From Clostridiales bacterium (lineage in GTDB: Bacteria > Bacillota > Clostridia > Saccharofermentanales > DTU023): a DNA stretch of 26,981 nucleotides. Below, piece by piece: positions 22,901 through 26,981 of the stretch (positions are counted from its first letter, which is position 1; each line of letters starts with the position of its first letter). A program made the position numbers and the translations under genes. A model generated the notes under the pieces. The model saw only the letters and a list, made by a program, of their open reading frames with translations. It made no database searches and was not told where the DNA came from. Location of the stretch: the NCBI GenBank assembly GCA_004556455.1, contig SFGY01000018.1, forward strand, positions 1 to 26,981, written 5' to 3'.

Positions 22901-23098
22901 CAGTGGGTCTCATACCAGCAGTCGCCGCCGCTGGGGCAGTCCGCCGAGCACAGGCCGCAGCTGCCGCAGACTGCATCGCCCCAGTGACTGTGGCTGCAGT
23001 TCGCACACTCCTGGCCCTCTTCGGCCACGGCCTGCATAGGCAGAAGCCCCATCACCATCACAAGACACAGGAGAATGCTCAGGATCCGTTTTTTTCAT
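19945..23098 (-). CDS. Cell-wall-anchored cysteine-rich surface protein; frameshift in the signal peptide
   Basis: A protein of ~1050 residues if the reading frame is corrected. A good ribosome site (AAGGAGGA) and ATG at 23096-23098 are followed by seven A's (23089-23095). With six A's the frame reads MKKRILSILLCLVMVMGLLP and on into …MQAVAEE, a classical signal peptide. With seven, as here, it shifts and stops early; the rest is open from 23061. After the signal peptide, ~250 residues carry about 52 cysteines in repeated CxxCxxC units (CKNCGSC, CLDCGRC, CEVCNKCNAC). Then come Ig-like segments, an InlB-B/Listeria-type repeat (~residues 510-590: DAPDGAYAAYEATDQVTTNA…) and two Cys/His motifs (CTHRGYTLHTCACGASY; HWKECSCGD). 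At the end, a Ser-Gly/Glu spacer leads to a sortase-type tail: PRTGD, a membrane helix and RKRRAK. It is likely exposed on the cell wall; binding function unknown. Confidence 0.85.
20069..20150. repeat. Ser-Gly/Ser-Glu coding repeat in the wall spacer
   Basis: Imperfect tandem units based on GGAACCGGA and CCAGACTCAGA (as read on the plus strand) encode the (SGSE/SGSG)n linker just before the sortase motif. Such repeats change length easily and serve as flexible wall-spanning spacers. Confidence 0.75.
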
Positions 23099-23188
23099 AT
23101 CTTTCCTCCTTCAGACAGATTTGGTTTCTTCCGCGGGATTGGTCCCGGCCCACGGCGCCGGGCAGTTCATGGTTCACGGCTTTTCGGG

Positions 23189-23614
23189 TCACAGGGCGTC
23201 CATCACGGCTGCCAGATAGTCCGGCGATACCGAGCCATAGATGAAGTTGTCCGCCAGGCCGTCTTTCTTGGCCTGCCGCACCGCCGCCGCCAGGGCGGCG
23301 TCCGACTTCTCATCCACCAGCAGCACCACCTTGCACACCGGCATCCGCTTTTTGATCTCATCCCGCAGGGCCAGCCGCTCAGCCAGCCGCCAGGGCGTGT
23401 ACGCCGTGACCTCCATGATGACGGCATAGGCTGCCATGCTGCGGCACAGGCGCACCGTGTCCGACGGCGACTCCGCCCGGCACACCGCGAAATCCGGGTC
23501 GCTGCGTGTCAGCGCCTGGGAGATGGCCTCGGCAAACATAAGTTCGCTGCCATGAATCTGAAAAAACTGGCCAATTGGAAGTGGAAGGAGCACTTTCTTT
23601 CCTGGTTTTTCCAC
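23189..23614 (-). CDS. Receiver-like small protein, unknown function
   Basis: A 141-residue frame from a GTG at 23614, with only a weak ribosome site (GAGAGAAAAG); an internal ATG at 23539 is another possible start. The second half, CKVVLLVDEKSDAALAAAVR, QAKKDGLADNFIYGSVSPDY and LAAVMDAL, looks like the last strands and helix of a CheY-type receiver domain, but the phosphoacceptor context is not convincing and no output domain is present. It ends 90 nt before the surface-protein gene and may be co-transcribed with it as a regulator. The codon pattern fits coding DNA of the region. Family unassigned. Confidence 0.6.
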   Translation of the reverse strand: MEKPGKKVLLPLPIGQFFQIHGSELMFAEAISQALTRSDPDFAVCRAESPSDTVRLCRSMAAYAVIMEVTAYTPWRLAERLALRDEIKKRMPVCKVVLLVDEKSDAALAAAVRQAKKDGLADNFIYGSVSPDYLAAVMDAL

Positions 23615-23636
23615 CTTTTCTCTCTATTTGTGCCAA

Positions 23637-23670
23637 AAACCCGGCTGCCGCTTGCTGCGCAGCCGGGTTT
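23637..23670. repeat. Hairpin upstream of the receiver-like gene
   Basis: AAACCCGGCTGC pairs with GCAGCCGGGTTT around a 10-nt loop. It ends in a short T run on both strands and lies next to a second terminator at 23684-23719, so it could end transcription in either direction. Confidence 0.6.
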
Positions 23671-23683
23671 CTCGACAGGCTGA

Positions 23684-23719
23684 AAAAAATTCCCTGCGCA
23701 GCCGCGCAGGGAATTTTTT
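23684..23719. terminator. Bidirectional terminator after the ferredoxin gene
   Basis: AAAAAATTCCCTGCGC pairs perfectly with GCGCAGGGAATTTTTT around AGCC. T-runs flank the stem on both strands. It is 36 nt after the leftward ferredoxin stop at 23755. Confidence 0.85.
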
Positions 23720-23754
23720 ATTCAGAGTTTCTCACGGCGTTTTCCGCGTTGTGG

Positions 23755-24273
23755 TCAGCGCTTCTCCGTGATGATGCCGAAGCGGTCCCGGATGGCGTGG
23801 CGGGGACACGCGTCGCCGCAGGCCCCGCAGCTCAGGCACCGGTCATAGTCGATGACCGCCCGGAACTCCACCACATGGATGGCGTCGGCGGGACACTTCT
23901 TCACGCACAGGCCGCAGCCGATGCAGCTGACGTCGCACACCGTCCTGGCCCCGGTCTTGGTGGCCGGGTCGAAGCCCTTGTCCCGGTTGGAGCACAGAAC
24001 CGCTATGCGGTCCTCCGTCCGCCGCAGGTCGATAAGTCCCCGGGGACACTTCCGGGCACAGGCCCCGCAGCCGATGCACTTCTCCTCGTTCACCTCGGCG
24101 CAGCCCAGGTCATTGATCTGTACGGCGCCGAACCGGCAGGCCTCCACGCAGGCTCCGCAGGCCACACAGCCATAGTCGCAGAGCAGACCGCCGTTTTCGT
24201 CCCGTTTGGCCCGGCAACCGCCGCTGCAGTGGACCGTTGCCGTCTTTGCCGGGAATTTCCGCTTGATTGCCAT
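23755..24273 (-). CDS. Four-cluster 4Fe-4S ferredoxin-like protein (RnfB-related)
   Basis: The protein has 172 residues and four CxxCxxCx3C motifs: Cys36-46 (CVACGACVEAC), Cys66-76 (CIGCGACARKC), Cys117-127 (CIGCGLCVKKC) and Cys146-156 (CLSCGACGDAC). All are complete and each is followed by Pro or Arg-Phe as in bacterial ferredoxins. The N-terminal VHCSGGCRAKRDENGG resembles the segment before the ferredoxin domain of the Rnf complex subunit RnfB. The membrane helix and Fe-S domain of full RnfB are missing, so it is probably a soluble electron carrier derived from that family. It is monocistronic: GAGGGAG ribosome site, TATACT at 24309-24314, terminator at 23684-23719. Its redox partner cannot be named. 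Confidence 0.9.
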   Translation of the reverse strand: MAIKRKFPAKTATVHCSGGCRAKRDENGGLLCDYGCVACGACVEACRFGAVQINDLGCAEVNEEKCIGCGACARKCPRGLIDLRRTEDRIAVLCSNRDKGFDPATKTGARTVCDVSCIGCGLCVKKCPADAIHVVEFRAVIDYDRCLSCGACGDACPRHAIRDRFGIITEKR

Positions 24274-24308
24274 GTGTTTTCTCCCTCATTTTCGTTGATC
24301 TGTACCAC

Positions 24309-24314
24309 AGTATA
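24309..24314 (-). promoter_or_regulatory. Likely -10 element of the ferredoxin gene
   Basis: The minus strand reads GTGGTATACTGTGG: TATACT, 36 nt before the ATG at 24273. No good -35 is found 17 nt upstream, so confidence is limited. Confidence 0.4.
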
Positions 24315-24329
24315 CCACATATCATGGTT

Positions 24330-24364
24330 CCTGCCAAGAGGCAGGGTCCCGCACCCGGGGACCC
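24330..24364. repeat. Tandem hairpins after the DUF2804 gene
   Basis: CCTGCC-AAGA-GGCAGG (24330-24345) overlaps GGGTCCC-GCACCCG-GGGACCC (24344-24364). They lie between the DUF2804 stop and the ferredoxin promoter and may form a weak terminator, though no T-run follows. Confidence 0.5.
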
Positions 24365-24372
24365 GCCGTGTG

Positions 24373-25404
24373 TTACCACTTGTTCTCCACTTTTTCCGCA
24401 AATCCGATCATATCCCGGACCCGGATCACGGTTCCGTCGTCCAGGGTGGCCGTTCCGGTGAAGCGGCCGAACACCTGGTGCTGGTCGGACTTGATGAGCT
24501 TGACGTCCGTGCAGGCGGCCCGGTCCAGAATGGGGTCAAACTTCATCTCGAACCGCCCGTCGTCGGAGGTAAAGCACCAGGGGGACAGGAAGTCGTCCCT
24601 TCCCTCCCGCTGGGGGATATGGAACCGCACCTGGCTGAGCTTGTGGGCCTTGCCGCCGTAAAACAGCATGTTCTCGCTGGCAGCGGAGGTATCGCCGAAG
24701 CCATAGCCGATGTTCCACCCGAAGGGCACGCCGTCCACCTGGCCGGAGGCGCTGCCCCAATACCAGGTGTTGTGATAGGTCCACACCCCCCGGCCCCAGT
24801 CCAGCACGCCGAAGGAGTCCGCCGGGTCAAAGACGTAGGTTTTCTCCCCCAGCTGCACCTGGCCCCGGGCCCGCATACAGTTGATCTTCTGGTTGAAGTA
24901 GAAGCACCCGGGCTTGTCAAAGGGCGTGCAGATGACCATGGACTCCTCCGGCTCCTCCGTCAGGACAATGGACCCGTCTATGGTCTGGCCGTCCAGAAAT
25001 TTCTCCATGTGGAAGGTCAGCTCCCGGCCCTCCGGCACGTGCCGGAACACCAGGGCATAGCCTCTTCCGGAGATGGCGGTGGTGCCCCTGGCCGACGACT
25101 CCGGCAGGCCTGTCCGGCCCATGGGAAAGGCCCGCATGGGGCTTTTGGTGCGTTCCCAGCCCTCATCGAAGTGCAGGAAGGAAATGGAGTCCAGGCCCAT
25201 GTACCCGTTGTCGTCGATGGTCAGAGCCACGGCGAAGTGGTCGTTGGCCACCAGGTAATAGTCCCACTCCTTGATCCGGGACGCCGGAGCCCGGACGTCC
25301 GCCCGGCGATAGATGGGCAGGAGCCGCTTGGCATAGCCCGGCTCCCGCAGATTGCCGTTGCCGTCCAGCAGGGGCGACGACGTGGTGATCTCATGCTGCA
25401 TCAT
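24373..25404 (-). CDS. DUF2804 family protein
   Basis: The protein has 343 residues from the ATG at 25404, which has GGGAGG at good spacing; longer in-frame starts upstream lack a ribosome site. The sequence matches the DUF2804 family: LREPGYAKRLLPIYRRADVR near the N-terminus, IKEWDYYLVANDHFAVALTI, and later HNTWYWGSASGQVDGVPFGW followed by NIGYGFGDTSAASENMLFY. It is rich in beta strands and aromatic residues, consistent with a lipocalin-like or carotenoid-hydratase-like beta barrel. The biochemical role of the family is not established. No signal peptide is seen, so it should be cytoplasmic. Confidence 0.9.
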   Translation of the reverse strand: MMQHEITTSSPLLDGNGNLREPGYAKRLLPIYRRADVRAPASRIKEWDYYLVANDHFAVALTIDDNGYMGLDSISFLHFDEGWERTKSPMRAFPMGRTGLPESSARGTTAISGRGYALVFRHVPEGRELTFHMEKFLDGQTIDGSIVLTEEPEESMVICTPFDKPGCFYFNQKINCMRARGQVQLGEKTYVFDPADSFGVLDWGRGVWTYHNTWYWGSASGQVDGVPFGWNIGYGFGDTSAASENMLFYGGKAHKLSQVRFHIPQREGRDDFLSPWCFTSDDGRFEMKFDPILDRAACTDVKLIKSDQHQVFGRFTGTATLDDGTVIRVRDMIGFAEKVENKW

Positions 25405-25522
25405 AGTGCCCTCCCGTTGCGTTTTCTCCATTTTATCACACGCCGCCGCATTTTTCCACAGGGACTTCCCTTTTCGCCGAATTTCCTGTATACTGGACCC
25501 ATCACACAAGGAGGCGACCCAT

Positions 25523-25744
25523 ATGACGCAGGAAACCATCCGCCCCGGCCGGTGGCGGCATTTCAAGGGCAATGAATATCAGGTGCTGGGCCTGGCCCGG
25601 CACTCGGAGACGCTGGAGGACATGGTGGTATACCGCGCCCTGTACGGTGACGGCGGCCTGTGGGTGCGGCCCGCCTCCATGTGGCTGGAAGCCGTGGACC
25701 GGGACGGGTACTGCGGCCCCCGCTTCGTGCGCATCGGGGACTGA
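25523..25744 (+). CDS. DUF1653 domain protein
   Basis: The protein has 73 residues (MTQETIRPGRWRHFKGNEYQ…). The compact GxWRHFKGNxYxVLGxARHSETxExMVVYRALYG pattern is the DUF1653 fold, a small beta-rich domain of unknown role. The start has AAGGAGG 7 nt upstream, after a TATACT hexamer at 25489-25494. The stop is 3 nt before the next start, so it forms an operon with the metalloprotein gene. Confidence 0.9.
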   Translation: MTQETIRPGRWRHFKGNEYQVLGLARHSETLEDMVVYRALYGDGGLWVRPASMWLEAVDRDGYCGPRFVRIGD

Positions 25745-25747
25745 GCC

Positions 25748-26281
25748 ATGGACTATACCGTGGTGCACTCCGGCCGCCGGACCATCGCCATCCAGATCCA
25801 GCGGGACGGCCGGGTGGTGGTCCGTGCCCCCTATGCCGCCACGGCGGAGGATATCCGCCGGGTGGTGGACAGCCACCGGGACTGGGTGGAGAAAACCCTC
25901 CGCCGCCAGCAGGAGCAGCTGGCAGCCTCTCCTCCGGAGCCCACGGCCCAGGAAATGCAGGAGCTGGCCCGTCAGGGTCGGGAATATCTGCCCCGCCGGG
26001 TAGCCTATTGGGCCGCCCGGATGGACGTGATGCCCACCGGCCTGCATATCACCGCCGCCCGGACCCGCTGGGGCAGCTGCTCCGGAAAAAACAGCCTCTG
26101 CTTTTCCCTGTTTCTCATGCGCTATCCCCCGGAGGCCATCGACGCCGTGGTGGTCCATGAGCTGGCCCATATCCGCCACAAAAACCACGGCCCGGAGTTT
26201 TACCGCCTGGTGGAGACCACCCTGCCGGACTACCGGCAGCGCATCGCCCTTCTGAAACAGCCCTCCTCCGGCAGGAAATAG
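25748..26281 (+). CDS. YgjP-type zinc metalloprotein (M48/DUF45 family)
   Basis: The protein has 177 residues. The metal site is VVHELAHIRHKNHGPEFYRLV: HELAH at 137-141 with His147 as third ligand. Upstream is the family motif AARTRWGSCSGKNSLCFSLF (~103-122). The N-terminus carries the usual beta segment IQIQRDGRVVVRAPYAA and a helical part. Homologues are annotated as UTP pyrophosphatase-like or SprT-like metallopeptidases, and the true substrate is unclear. It lacks a membrane helix. It follows the DUF1653 gene by 3 nt and is closed by a very strong terminator. Confidence 0.92.
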   Translation: MDYTVVHSGRRTIAIQIQRDGRVVVRAPYAATAEDIRRVVDSHRDWVEKTLRRQQEQLAASPPEPTAQEMQELARQGREYLPRRVAYWAARMDVMPTGLHITAARTRWGSCSGKNSLCFSLFLMRYPPEAIDAVVVHELAHIRHKNHGPEFYRLVETTLPDYRQRIALLKQPSSGRK

Positions 26282-26310
26282 TGTCGGTTTGGCCCGTCAG
26301 CGTAAGCTTC

Positions 26311-26354
26311 GGCGGCTATCCCGCGGCAAATGCCGCGGGATAGCCGCCCTTTTT
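26311..26354 (+). terminator. Strong intrinsic terminator shared by converging genes
   Basis: GGCGGCTATCCCGCGGCA pairs with its perfect complement around AAT, then CTTTTT. It ends the DUF1653/metalloprotein operon, and its T-run touches the stop of the leftward flavodoxin-fold gene. Confidence 0.9.
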
Positions 26355-26715
26355 ATACGCTTTCGTTTACCTTCCGGGCAAATTCCGCCGCCAGGCGGGC
26401 CTTTTCCGGGTCCATGAACACCGTGTCATAGCCCCGGTGCCGCTGGGCCAGCATACCCAGTGGCCGCAGACGGGAGTGCTTGCAGTAGCGCTGCATCCCG
26501 GCCTCCCAAAGGTCCGCGCCCTTTTCCACGGGATAGCCGCAGGTGGCGATCAGGGCCACGGGCTTGCCCTCCCACAGGGACGGCCCCTTCTCCCGGCCAT
26601 AATACTTGTTCATTCCGTATACCAGCCGGTCCAGCTCCGCCGCAAAGGGCGCCGTCAGCGCGGCGGTGTTGCCCTGCTTCCGGGGACTGGCCAGCAGGAT
26701 ACAGGCCTTTTTCAT
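26353..26715 (-). CDS. Flavodoxin-fold NAD(P)H/FMN reductase, internally shortened
   Basis: The protein has 120 residues; relatives have about 190-200. It begins MKKACILLASPRKQGNTAAL, the FMN-phosphate-binding loop of this family. It then jumps from APFAAEL directly to DRLVYGMNKYYGREKGPSLW and continues normally (KPVALIATCGYPVEKGADLWEAG…CKHSRLRPLGML). The usual middle third, with the CxxCxxC-type segment and the second FMN-contacting strand, is missing in frame. The result should not fold as a complete flavodoxin. It is either a recent deletion or an assembly collapse. The start at 26715 has AAGGGA only 3-4 nt upstream. It lies 5 nt after the HIT gene, as an operon. Confidence 0.8.
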   Translation of the reverse strand: MKKACILLASPRKQGNTAALTAPFAAELDRLVYGMNKYYGREKGPSLWEGKPVALIATCGYPVEKGADLWEAGMQRYCKHSRLRPLGMLAQRHRGYDTVFMDPEKARLAAEFARKVNESV

Positions 26716-26720
26716 GTCCC

Positions 26721-26981
26721 TTAGCCCGGAGGCCAGGTCATATCCCGGCCGGACAGCACATGGAAGTGCAGGTGATGCACGCTCTGACCGGCCTGCTCGC
26801 CGATGTTGGACACCACGCGGTAGCTCTCCAGCCCCTGCTCCCGGCACAGCCGGGCGATGACCTCAAAGATGTGGGCCACCACGGCGCTGTTGCCGCCGTT
26901 TACCTCCGCCACGGAGCCGATGTGCTCCTTGGGGATCACCAGGAAGTGCGTGGGGGCCTGAGGCGCGATGTCGTAAAAGGC
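26721..26981 (-). CDS. HIT-family nucleotide-binding protein; 5' end outside the window
   Basis: This is the last ~86 residues of a histidine-triad protein (AFYDIAPQAPTHFLVIPKEH at the window edge). The catalytic triad motif is HHLHFHV, preceded by QAG-QSV as in the Hint/PKCI branch, whose members hydrolyse nucleoside phosphoramidates. The C-terminus GRDMTWPPG is typical. The frame is open to the window edge, so the start is not seen. Confidence 0.9.
   Translation of the reverse strand, partial: AFYDIAPQAPTHFLVIPKEHIGSVAEVNGGNSAVVAHIFEVIARLCREQGLESYRVVSNIGEQAGQSVHHLHFHVLSGRDMTWPPG

Noticed and set aside
22270..23040. Cys-rich domain as a ferredoxin
   Set aside because: Spacing lacks CxxCxxCx3CP motifs and the protein is exported; unlike the true ferredoxin at 23755-24273.
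21673..23244. 523-codon plus-strand frame opposite the surface protein, and the long plus-strand frame at 23575-25575
   Set aside because: Low-complexity Ala/Val-rich antisense of GC-rich genes; they cross several real genes and terminators.
1..26981. tRNA attachment site or CRISPR array
   Set aside because: No tRNA-like cloverleaf near either element end and no regularly spaced repeats; the insertion site is a protein gene.

Overview
The window comes from a spore-forming, moderately GC-rich member of the Clostridia, most likely an Oscillospiraceae gut bacterium. The grounds are an alpha/beta-type small acid-soluble spore protein (SASP) behind a sigma-G-like promoter, a two-subunit Fe-S serine dehydratase, an LPXTG-like cell-wall protein and Gram-positive ribosome binding sites. 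The genus is an inference.

Layout. Host DNA lies at 1-1630: sdaAA (cut by the window edge and carrying an internal deletion/frameshift), sdaAB, and the first 57 codons of a SASP gene. From 1631 to 19857 lies an integrated mobile element of about 18.2 kb, bounded by a 12-bp direct repeat (TCAAGAAGATGA). Host DNA resumes at 19858: the last codons of the same SASP gene with its terminator, a cysteine-ladder cell-wall protein, a receiver-like protein, a four-cluster ferredoxin, a DUF2804 protein, a DUF1653 protein, a YgjP-type metalloprotein, an internally shortened flavodoxin-fold reductase and the end of a HIT protein.

The element looks like an integrative mobilizable element. Its core has a large serine recombinase at the right end, a MobV (Pre/Mob) relaxase, a CHC2 primase, a P4/D5-type helicase, and a leftward operon of AAA/DUF4143 ATPase, GIY-YIG/DUF4357 protein, XRE regulator and sigma-70-like factor. 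It has no type IV secretion genes, so it probably borrows a helper's conjugation machinery. A pMV158-like oriT core (TAGTGTGTTATAC) sits at 9842-9854 in a structured non-coding stretch. Left of that stretch, next to attL, is the cargo: an hsdM-hsdS-hsdR type I restriction-modification operon with a zinc-ribbon gene and a TIR-domain gene inserted between hsdS and hsdR.

The main discovery is how the element sits in the chromosome. The core repeat is inside the coding sequence of both the SASP gene and the recombinase gene, in the same reading frame (Lys-Lys-Met). Integration therefore swaps their 3' ends: the SASP gets a 26-residue tail from the element, and the recombinase gets the SASP tail (IESYEKNL). 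Joining the flanks rebuilds a 65-residue SASP. Second in interest is the TIR plus zinc-ribbon pair nested in the type I RM operon, a candidate composite defence system.
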